Assembly (NCBI GenBank): GCA_003353795.1
Contig: PIVY01000037.1
Span: 1 to 33,429, forward strand
Direction of reading: 5' to 3'
DNA from: a bacterium
GTDB taxonomy: Bacteria > Krumholzibacteriota > Krumholzibacteriia > LZORAL124-64-63
DNA length: 33,429 nucleotides
Each line of letters opens with the position of its first letter. Within the stretch, counting starts at the first letter, position 1. The position numbers and the translations under genes are program-made. The notes beneath the pieces were generated by a model. It did no database searches and had not been told where the DNA came from. It worked only from the letters and a program-made list of their open reading frames with translations. Below, piece by piece: positions 1-6,460 of the stretch.

Positions 1-2115
1 CCCCTCAGCCAGCTCCGCTTCGACCCGAACAACCCGCGCCCCTGGGGCCTGCAGGTTCAGCGCCGCATCTTCCGCAAGGAGGAGCGCTCGACCTGGCAGG
101 AGATCCCGCGCGACAGCAGCGGTTGGGTAAGCCAGTTCGGAGAACTACGCGGCATCGATGACCTGAAACCGTCGCGACGCATCGAGCTGCTGCCGTACTT
201 CGTGGCGCAGACCGAGCGCTACCCGGCCGAGGAAGGAAACCCGTACCAGACCGGGCGCGACGATAAGATCACCGGCGGGCTCGACGCCAAGTTCGGCCTC
301 GGCAGCGACTTCTCCCTCGACCTGACCATCAACCCCGATTTCGGCCAGGTGGAGGCCGACCCGTCGCAGGTCAATCTCACCGCCTTCGAGACGTTCTTCG
401 CCGAGAAGCGACCGTTCTTCATCGAGGGCAAGGACATCCTGGAGCTGCGCCTGGCGCCGGCCATCACCGGCGGCCACTTCACCCGCGATCTGCTCTTCTA
501 CTCCCGGCGCATCGGTCGCCAGCCGCAACATTCGCCGGACCTCGCCGACGGCGAGTACGCGAGCGTCCCCGACCAGACCTCGATCCTGGGCGCGGCCAAG
601 CTCACCGGCAAGACCGCGGGCGGCCTGAGCGTGGGTATCCTCGAGAGCGTGACCGCCCGCGAGCAGGCCGACATCTCCGGCCCGGACGGCGAACGCCGCG
701 AGACCGTGGAGCCCCTCACCAACTACTTCGTGGGCCGGATCACCCAGGACATGCGCGAGGGCGGCACGGTGATCGGCGGCATGCTCACGTCCACGGTCCG
801 CCGCATCGAGGACGACTACTTACGATTCCTCTCGCGCCAGGCGTGGGCCGGCGGCACCGATCTGCAGCACTACTTCCTGGACCGCGACTGGCGCATCGAC
901 GTGAAGCTGCTGGGCAGTCACCTGCGTGGCGATTCCGAGGCCATCCTCGCGGCGCAGACGTCGTCGGCCCGCTACTACCAGCGCCCCGACAACACCCAGG
1001 CCAGCGTCGACTCCACGGCCACCACGCTCAACGGTCATGCGGGATCGGTCATGCTCACCCGCACGGGCAACAACACGAACGTGAGAGGGCAGCTCAGCTT
1101 GGCCTGGCGCTCGCCCGGATTCGAGATCAACGACCTGGGATTCATGCGCCGCGCCGACGAGATCAACAACTCCGGCTGGCTCAGCTACGTGAAGCGAAAC
1201 CCGTTCGGTATCTTCAACAACTGGCAGCTCAACTCGAACTACTGGCTCGACTGGGACTTCGGCGGCACGCTGCTGCGCAAGGCGGTCAACGTCAACACCA
1301 ACGGCCAGTTCCGCAGCCAGGACGGGTTCTATCTCAGCGCCTCGCGCACCTTCGACCAGGTCTCGAACACGGAACTGCGCGGCGGGCCGAGTTCGCTATG
1401 GCCCGGCAGCTGGGACTTCTCCGCCAACCTCAATTCGGACCAGCGCCGGCCCGTGCACCTGCGCCTGGGAGGATGGGTGGACATGCACGACGACGACCGC
1501 AAGGACGAGTGGCAGGTCTCGGCCACCGTGGTCTGGCAGCCGAGCAACTGGCTGCGCCTGTCGGCCACGCCCCGCTACACGCACAACCTGGACGAGATGC
1601 AGTATGTCGGCACCGAGGATTTCGACGGCGACGACCGCTACGTCTTCGGAAATATCGACCAGTACACCGCCTCGCTCACCACGCGCGTGGACCTCAACAT
1701 CACCGCCAACCTCACGGTGCAGTACTACGGATCGCCGTTCGTGTCGGCCGGCGCCTACGATGGGTTCAAGCACATTACCGACCCCCACGCCGATCAGTAC
1801 CGCGATCGCTTCGCCGAGTACGATGACGACCAGATCACGCGCAGCGACGGCCTCTACGAGGTGGACGAGAATCTCGACGGCACTGTGGACTACGCGTTCG
1901 GCGACCCCGCCTTCAACGTGCGCGACTTCAACTCGAACCTGGTGGTGCGCTGGGAGTACCGACTGGGGTCGACATTCTACCTGGTGTGGTCGCAGGGACG
2001 GTCGGACTTCGTGAACGACGGCACCTTCGACCTGGCCAGCGACATCGAAACGCTGTTCGGCGTCGAGCCGCACAACGTATTCTTGGCCAAAATCAACATC
2101 TGGTTGTCGCTCTAG
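1..2115 (+). CDS. DUF5916-family outer-membrane beta-barrel protein, 5' end missing
   Basis: The frame is open from the first base, so the gene starts upstream of the window; the first in-window Met is not the start. About 704 residues are visible. The stretch NPDFGQVEADPSQVNLTAFE followed by an EKRPFFIEG segment (codons around 330-430) is the hallmark of the DUF5916 family: proteins with an N-terminal CBM9-like sugar-binding domain (outside the window here) and a long C-terminal barrel thought to sit in the outer membrane. The rest alternates short polar turns with amphipathic strands, and the protein ends in hydrophobic INIWLSL, as expected of a barrel. Substrate unknown. The stop lies 7 bp from the stop of the convergent kinase-like gene, with no hairpin between them. 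Confidence 0.85.
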   Translation, partial: PLSQLRFDPNNPRPWGLQVQRRIFRKEERSTWQEIPRDSSGWVSQFGELRGIDDLKPSRRIELLPYFVAQTERYPAEEGNPYQTGRDDKITGGLDAKFGLGSDFSLDLTINPDFGQVEADPSQVNLTAFETFFAEKRPFFIEGKDILELRLAPAITGGHFTRDLLFYSRRIGRQPQHSPDLADGEYASVPDQTSILGAAKLTGKTAGGLSVGILESVTAREQADISGPDGERRETVEPLTNYFVGRITQDMREGGTVIGGMLTSTVRRIEDDYLRFLSRQAWAGGTDLQHYFLDRDWRIDVKLLGSHLRGDSEAILAAQTSSARYYQRPDNTQASVDSTATTLNGHAGSVMLTRTGNNTNVRGQLSLAWRSPGFEINDLGFMRRADEINNSGWLSYVKRNPFGIFNNWQLNSNYWLDWDFGGTLLRKAVNVNTNGQFRSQDGFYLSASRTFDQVSNTELRGGPSSLWPGSWDFSANLNSDQRRPVHLRLGGWVDMHDDDRKDEWQVSATVVWQPSNWLRLSATPRYTHNLDEMQYVGTEDFDGDDRYVFGNIDQYTASLTTRVDLNITANLTVQYYGSPFVSAGAYDGFKHITDPHADQYRDRFAEYDDDQITRSDGLYEVDENLDGTVDYAFGDPAFNVRDFNSNLVVRWEYRLGSTFYLVWSQGRSDFVNDGTFDLASDIETLFGVEPHNVFLAKINIWLSL

Positions 2116-2122
2116 CGGGCGG

Positions 2123-2833
2123 TCACCCGTCGGCCTCGGCGACCTTCAGCATGCGCGACCGCACCAGACACTCGCAGACCTCGAGGATCACCCCGAGTCC
2201 GTGGCGCTCGGTGTTGATGACCAGGTCGTAGTGGCGATGATCGTCGACATCGGCATTGAAGTAGGCCCGGATGAACGCGGCGCGAGCCTCGTCGGTGCGT
2301 GTCATCACGGCACGAGCCTCGTCGCGATCGAGGCCGCGCTTCTGGCGCAACGTCGCCAGACGATGCCGGTCGCCGGCTACCAGACGCAGACGCAGGTCGG
2401 CGTGATCACCGAGGATGAATCCGGCGCCCCGGCCCACGAAGACCGCGCCGCCGGTGTCGGCCAGGGTCTTGATGGTGCCGGCGAGCGCCTCGACGTAGTC
2501 GTCCTTCATGAAGAGACGATTCTCGAGGATTCCCTGGACCCACGCGGTCACGTTGCTCACCAGGCCGGTGTCCAGCTTCTCCACCACCTCGCGACGCAGA
2601 CCCCGATCGTTGGCGATGGCGTCTACCAGCTCGCGACCCCACACCTGCACGCCGAAGCGATCGGCGAGGTCCTGGGCGAGGTCGCGGGCGCAACAACCCG
2701 CCATGCGGCTGATGGTGATCACCGGGCCACGCACGACCGGGACTTCCTGAGCGTCTTCGCGGAGTACGGATTTGAGGCGGTTGTATTGGTGGAGCTGGCG
2801 GCTGATGAGGGTCTCTAGGACGATTCGGGACAT
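2123..2833 (-). CDS. Cytidylate kinase-like family protein
   Basis: A 236-residue protein of the cytidylate-kinase-like (Cytidylate_kin2) family of P-loop nucleotide kinases, probably cytoplasmic. The ATG at 2833 is chosen because AAGGGGG lies 8 bases upstream; an upstream Met would add an implausible leader. The family pattern ITISR, then a glycine loop, then helix, then WGRELVDAIA and VFVGRGAGFIL is visible. The odd point is the loop: where relatives usually have GSGG after ISR, this protein reads ISRMAGCCAR (residues 41-50), with two Cys replacing the Gly pair and no Lys-Ser/Thr P-loop end. It may have altered nucleotide use or not be a kinase at all. It is divergent from the sigma-factor operon across a repeat element. 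Confidence 0.75.
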   Translation of the reverse strand: MSRIVLETLISRQLHQYNRLKSVLREDAQEVPVVRGPVITISRMAGCCARDLAQDLADRFGVQVWGRELVDAIANDRGLRREVVEKLDTGLVSNVTAWVQGILENRLFMKDDYVEALAGTIKTLADTGGAVFVGRGAGFILGDHADLRLRLVAGDRHRLATLRQKRGLDRDEARAVMTRTDEARAAFIRAYFNADVDDHRHYDLVINTERHGLGVILEVCECLVRSRMLKVAEADG

Positions 2834-2876
2834 GGCTTGACCCCCTTGGTTGGGCGACGGTCGGGGTTCGCCAATG

Positions 2877-2905
2877 AGTATACACGATGGGTTGTGCCCT
2901 GGAAA
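2877..2905 (-). promoter_or_regulatory. Possible sigma70 promoter of the kinase-like gene
   Basis: On the minus strand TATACT (2877-2882) is preceded, 17 bases upstream, by TTTCCA (2900-2905). The -35 hexamer is only a 4/6 match and lies inside the left arm of the 139-nt repeat element, so the element may supply part of this promoter. Seen by eye only. Confidence 0.35.
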
Positions 2906-3028
2906 ATGTGTCCGGGGCCTGGAGTGGCCCGTTAGCCTGCACAATTGTCAGTTATTATTGGAGTTATGCCATTTCTATGCCGTATTTGAAGGCCTCGGCG
3001 GGCCGGACACATTCTTCGCGGCACAACC
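2890..3028. repeat. 139-nt inverted-arm intergenic element, copy 1
   Basis: The element begins GGTTGTGCC (2890-2898) and ends GGCACAACC (3020-3028). Further in, ATGTGTCCGG (2906-2915) pairs with CCGGACACAT (3003-3012). The 7-nt stretches between the two stems are mostly pairable, so the single strand could fold into a stem of about 26 bp closing an 87-nt loop. Copy 2 at 11277-11415 has the same length and closely related arms, but the interiors show little similarity. This copy fills most of the 237-bp gap between the divergent kinase-like gene and the ECF sigma operon and ends 4 bp before the ECF -35 box. No target duplication was seen at its edges. Confidence 0.7.
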
Positions 3029-3032
3029 CTCA

Positions 3033-3060
3033 TGTAACCCCCCACACCTCTGCGCGTCTA
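3033..3060 (+). promoter_or_regulatory. ECF-type promoter of the sigma / anti-sigma operon
   Basis: TGTAAC (3033-3038), 16 bases, then CGTC (3055-3058) followed by TA. This is the classic bipartite layout of ECF sigma promoters with an AAC-type -35, and it suggests autoregulation. Transcription would begin roughly at 3066-3071, at or just before the ATG at 3071, and no Shine-Dalgarno is present, so a leaderless message is likely. Confidence 0.65.
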
Positions 3061-3070
3061 TCCTGTCACT

Positions 3071-3607
3071 ATGGACCGAACGACCTTCAACAGAGTCCTC
3101 ACGGACCAGCGCCACCGAGTCTACAGCCACGCCATGCAGTGCCTGCGAGATCCGGACGACGCCGCCGACGTCACCCAGGAAGCATTCCTGCGATTGTGGC
3201 GACGCGGCCCCGACGTGGACGATGAGCGCCTCGCCGCCTGGCTCACCCGCGTGACGCACAACCTGTGCATCGACCACTCGCGGCGGGCCAAAACGGTGCG
3301 CAACCGGCTCGGTCGACCTGATCCCACGGCGCTGGACGAGCTGTCCACGCGGCCGGAGCAGATCGACCCGGCGGGCGACCGCCGTCAGGAGATGCTCGAC
3401 GCCCTGGAGACCCTGCCCGCGGAGACTCGCAGCATCATGCTGATGCACTACTACCAGGGTCTGAAGCTGCGCGAGATCGCCGACATGCTGGGCAAGAACG
3501 TGAACTCGCTGAAGGTGCGCATCCACCGGGCACGGAAGGCCCTGCGCGACGTCCTGGACGAGACCACCGTCGATGCGATCTCGGCGGCCAGAAGGGAGAG
3601 CGGCTGA
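3071..3607 (+). CDS. ECF-family RNA polymerase sigma factor
   Basis: 178 residues, the normal size for a group 4 (ECF) sigma-70 factor. Region 2 is seen at about residues 10-75, with DAADVTQEAFLRLWRR (30-45) as the core-binding and -10 recognition helix. After a short linker, region 4 (about 105-160) carries a helix-turn-helix, including LKLREIADMLGKNVNSLKVR, for the -35 box. It directs RNA polymerase to a small regulon, normally while the anti-sigma is inactivated. There is no ribosome-binding site before the ATG; the promoter box almost abuts it. The stop overlaps the next start (TGATG), so the anti-sigma is translationally coupled, which fits the usual sigma / anti-sigma pair. Confidence 0.93.
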   Translation: MDRTTFNRVLTDQRHRVYSHAMQCLRDPDDAADVTQEAFLRLWRRGPDVDDERLAAWLTRVTHNLCIDHSRRAKTVRNRLGRPDPTALDELSTRPEQIDPAGDRRQEMLDALETLPAETRSIMLMHYYQGLKLREIADMLGKNVNSLKVRIHRARKALRDVLDETTVDAISAARRESG

Positions 3608-4179
3608 TGACTCGCTGCGAACTCGCCACCGGTATGTTGACCGGCTACGTGGCCGGCGAACTGGGACCCATGGAACAGGCCATCGTGGCCGAGCACCTGG
3701 CCGAGTGTGCCGGATGCCAGGCAGAGTTGGCCCGGGAGCAGAAGCTCCGCGCACTCATGGGCGACGTGCCAGCCTACGAATGCCCCGACGAACTGACCGC
3801 GGCCATCACCGCGGCTGTGGATGCCGAGCCGGCGCCGCGGCACCACCAACGAACTCGACGGTTCCATTCCTGGTCTGGAACCCTGGCCGCCGCCTCCCTG
3901 GTGGCCGCCGCGGTGTTGCTGGCGGTGGTATTGCCGCGGTCCGAACCGCTGCTGGACGCCACAGCGGTCAGCGATCCCCAACCCGAATCCACGTCCTGGA
4001 CGCAGGACGAGCTGGATAGAGCCCGTGAAGACGCTCAGTGGGCCCTGGCCTTCACGGCATCCATCATCGACAAGGCAGAAAAGCAAACCATGGCCGACGT
4101 GATGCGCCGCCTGCAGGAGGAGACCTTCTCCGGCTTCCGCGGGCGCTCCACGCCGACCTCACCTGGAGGACAAGGATGA
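3607..4179 (+). CDS. Anti-sigma factor with zinc-binding N-terminus and one membrane helix
   Basis: 190 residues. The N-terminus has the zinc anti-sigma (ZAS/zf-HC2) signature H30-x3-C34-x2-C37, with an additional Cys at position 4, in the helical domain that clamps the ECF factor in the cytoplasm. A hydrophobic segment at about 91-109 (TLAAASLVAAAVLLAVVLP) is a single membrane helix, leaving about 80 residues outside, where the inducing signal is presumably sensed. It starts on the A of the sigma-factor stop and ends overlapping the start of the DUF4252 gene, so the three genes form one coupled operon. The external part has no recognised domain. The signal could be redox or metal acting on the zinc site, or envelope stress; the sequence does not decide. 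Confidence 0.88.
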   Translation: MTRCELATGMLTGYVAGELGPMEQAIVAEHLAECAGCQAELAREQKLRALMGDVPAYECPDELTAAITAAVDAEPAPRHHQRTRRFHSWSGTLAAASLVAAAVLLAVVLPRSEPLLDATAVSDPQPESTSWTQDELDRAREDAQWALAFTASIIDKAEKQTMADVMRRLQEETFSGFRGRSTPTSPGGQG

Positions 4180-4775
4180 ACACCCTACGCACGCTCGCCA
4201 TCGCGGCACTGCTTCTGATGGCCCTGAGCGCCGTGGCCGCGGCCAGCATCGCCAACGACCCCGGTTACTTCGACCTGGAATGGATCGAGATCCCCGACGA
4301 TGCCGAGGAGGTCCAGGACATCGACCTCTCCGCCATGCTCACCGAGGTGGCGGCCAAGGCTCGCAACGAAGGTGACGACGAGCTGGCCCGGGCTCTGGCC
4401 ATGGTGCGGTCAGTGCGTGTGAAGGCCTTCTCGCTGGAATACAAGGATCGCGAGACCGAGGCCATGGTGGACCGCGTGACCGACGAGCTCAAGGAGGGCG
4501 GCTGGAATCGGCTGATCTACGTGAAGGACGGTGACGAGATGGTCACCGTGAGCTCCATGCACGTCGACGGCAACATGGTGGGCCTGGTTGTGGTGGCCTA
4601 CGAGCCCGGTGACGGCGTGGTCTTCGCCAACGTGGTGGGCGACCTGGACCTGGCGACCCTCATGGGCCTGGCCGGCGAGTTCGACCTGGACGACATCGAC
4701 GAGTATATGGAGATGCACGGGCACGATCACGGAGACGAGGACGAGGACGACGAGGACGACCCGCGCCGCATGTAG
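4176..4775 (+). CDS. Exported DUF4252-like protein with a His/acidic tail
   Basis: 199 residues from the ATG at 4176, preceded by GGAGGACAAGG; the start overlaps the anti-sigma stop by 4 nt. Residues 1-22 form a signal peptide. The body matches the DUF4252 pattern known from ECF operons in FCB bacteria: a helical segment ending in a VRSVRVKAFSLEY strand, then GWNRLIYVKDGDEMVTV and a final MVGLVVVAYEPGDGVVFANV strand pair. The C-terminus is unusual: about 20 residues rich in His, Asp and Glu (HGHDHGDEDEDDEDD) that could bind divalent metal ions. The protein is probably periplasmic and either a target of, or feedback input to, the sigma system. Function in the family is unknown. Confidence 0.75.
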   Translation: MNTLRTLAIAALLLMALSAVAAASIANDPGYFDLEWIEIPDDAEEVQDIDLSAMLTEVAAKARNEGDDELARALAMVRSVRVKAFSLEYKDRETEAMVDRVTDELKEGGWNRLIYVKDGDEMVTVSSMHVDGNMVGLVVVAYEPGDGVVFANVVGDLDLATLMGLAGEFDLDDIDEYMEMHGHDHGDEDEDDEDDPRRM

Positions 4776-4806
4776 CGGACCGCCGCTCGCATTGCCTGAC
4801 AGACAG

Positions 4807-4834
4807 ACGCTCCCCGGCGGCCACCGGGGAGCGT
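4807..4834. terminator. Hairpin between convergent genes
   Basis: ACGCTCCCCGG (4807-4817) and CCGGGGAGCGT (4824-4834) form a perfect 11-bp stem with a 6-nt loop, between the DUF4252 gene and the M14 peptidase gene. Only a short T-poor tail follows, so it may act in both directions or as an mRNA end stabiliser rather than a strong intrinsic terminator. Confidence 0.7.
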
Positions 4835-4835
4835 T

Positions 4836-6374
4836 CTAGTTGATGTAGACCAGCCGCGCCACCTGCTGCTGCATCCTCGACACGGCACGCACCAGGTAGA
4901 CCCCGTCGGCCAGGGCGTTCGGCAGGGTGAGGCGGTGCGGGCGGTCGGGCGCGAGGTCGCGACCCAGGGTCGCCAGGCGGCGTCCGCGCAGGTCGAAGAG
5001 CTCCACGCTTGCGGCGGACATTCCCGAGGGCAGCGCCAGATGCACCGAGCGTCCCCCGCGCAGCGTGTCGCCGATACGCAGCCACGGCGCGTCGGTGATC
5101 ACGTCGGCCACGGCGGTGGTGATCGGCGAGAGTTCCACGTCGACCACGGTCCAGCCACTACCGGCCACGTCGACCGGAAAGGTCTGGGTGACGTGGTCGC
5201 GGAGGGAGACCTCCAGCGTGAAGTTGCCACCGAGGGTCGGCCGGTGGAACTGGCCGTTATCCTGATCGGTGTAGCGTGGGCCGATGGCGTCGTCGTGCAT
5301 CTCGAGGATCCGCACCTCGGCGATGAGCGGCAGACCGGTGATGGCGCTGGTGACGGTGCCCGAGATGCCGGGCCCGTCGAGGGCGCGGTCGAGCAGGTAG
5401 CTGCCGCCCCTCGCCACGCGGATCCCGATGGTGTCGACCGATGCGCCCGTGTACCAGCAGTGGTCGCCGATCTCCATGAGGTAGGCCAGGATGCCGGTGT
5501 TGCCGTAGACCCAGCACTGTTCCTTGGGCAGTGTGTCGTAGGCGTAGATGGTGCTGAACGGGTTGCCGCCCACGGTCCGGGTTTCCGACGCCCATTCCTG
5601 GGCGATGTCGCGGCATACGTCCCAGTCGGGCGTCTGGCCACCGTTCTGCCGCTGGAACGGATAGAACACGTAGTTGCTCCAGCCAATGGTCACCGGCGAG
5701 TGGTAGTCCACCACGATCACCGGCTTCTCCCGCACGATGAAGTCGCGGGCAGCCACCACCTCGGGCTCGGACCACGGGTAGGGTCCCTTGTACTTCTGCG
5801 AGCTGGGGTTGGCTTCGTTGGATTCGAGCCAGCGCCAGTCCCAGTTGCGGTTGGAGTCGACGCCGTCGTCGGGGAAGTCGACCTGCTGGTTGTCGTTGTT
5901 GTCGCGGAGGGTCTTGCGCCAGTCGTCGGCGCTGGGGTTGTCTCCGAACACGTAGCGGTGGCCGTCGGGATTGCGGACGGGCGCGAACCAGATCTCGAGA
6001 CCGTCGACGCGGGCGGTGAAGGCCGGATCGCTTCCGTAGCCCTCGAGAAGAGCGGCCATCTGGGCCATGACCGCGGTGGTGCCGTTGACCTCGTTGGCGT
6101 GCTGGGCGGCATGGAAGAAGATTGCCGGCTCGGGTTCGCGCACCGACGCGTTGTCGCTGATGCAGGCCAGGAGGATGGGCTCGCCCTGGCCGCTGGTGCC
6201 GAGGGTGGTCTGGTGGAAGATGTCGGGATACGCGAGCTCCCAGGCATCGAACTGGGCGATGATGTCGTCGAGACGCCAGTAGCGGGGGTCCTGGGCCTGA
6301 GCCGACACGGACAGGCCGGCGAGGAGCACGAGGAGAACAGCGCAGGCGACGCGCTGGCGGACGGTGTCGAGCAT
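4836..6374 (-). CDS. Secreted M14-family zinc carboxypeptidase with C-terminal sorting-like domain
   Basis: 512 residues from the ATG at 6374, with AAAGG 7 bases upstream. Residues 1-27 are a signal peptide. The M14 catalytic residues are in order: zinc ligands H92 and E95 (QHANE), substrate-binding NPDGHRYVF (135-143) and SNRNW (174-178), third zinc ligand H225 (VDYHS), and catalytic E301 (LMEIGD). An Ig-like/carboxypeptidase-regulatory segment follows (about 320-425). The end has the FlgD-Ig/T9SS-like cassette with VELFDLRGRRLATL and DGVYLVRA. It should remove C-terminal residues from peptides outside the cell. It has its own promoter-like -10 in the 86-bp gap to the hydrolase gene, so it can be transcribed apart from it. 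Confidence 0.9.
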   Translation of the reverse strand: MLDTVRQRVACAVLLVLLAGLSVSAQAQDPRYWRLDDIIAQFDAWELAYPDIFHQTTLGTSGQGEPILLACISDNASVREPEPAIFFHAAQHANEVNGTTAVMAQMAALLEGYGSDPAFTARVDGLEIWFAPVRNPDGHRYVFGDNPSADDWRKTLRDNNDNQQVDFPDDGVDSNRNWDWRWLESNEANPSSQKYKGPYPWSEPEVVAARDFIVREKPVIVVDYHSPVTIGWSNYVFYPFQRQNGGQTPDWDVCRDIAQEWASETRTVGGNPFSTIYAYDTLPKEQCWVYGNTGILAYLMEIGDHCWYTGASVDTIGIRVARGGSYLLDRALDGPGISGTVTSAITGLPLIAEVRILEMHDDAIGPRYTDQDNGQFHRPTLGGNFTLEVSLRDHVTQTFPVDVAGSGWTVVDVELSPITTAVADVITDAPWLRIGDTLRGGRSVHLALPSGMSAASVELFDLRGRRLATLGRDLAPDRPHRLTLPNALADGVYLVRAVSRMQQQVARLVYIN

Positions 6375-6420
6375 GGTGCGCCTTTCGCGGATCAGCGGGC
6401 GGGAGTCGCGGCCAGCGATA

Positions 6421-6429
6421 ATTCTACCA
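6421..6429 (-). promoter_or_regulatory. Extended -10 element upstream of the M14 gene
   Basis: Minus strand reads TGGTAGAAT (plus 6421-6429): a TGn extended -10 with TAGAAT, 47 bases before the M14 start. No good -35 was found (TTGGGC stands 15 bases upstream). The same TAGAAT box recurs elsewhere in this window. Confidence 0.4.
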
Positions 6430-6460
6430 CACATCGGCAGCGCCCAACCATGCCCCCAAA

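Noticed and set aside
2890..3028. Possible integron attC site
   Set aside because: Length and imperfect inverted arms are similar, but attC begins with RYYYAAC and ends with GTTRRRY; this element has the opposite arrangement (GTTGTGC at the left, GCACAAC at the right), and no integrase or cassette array is near.
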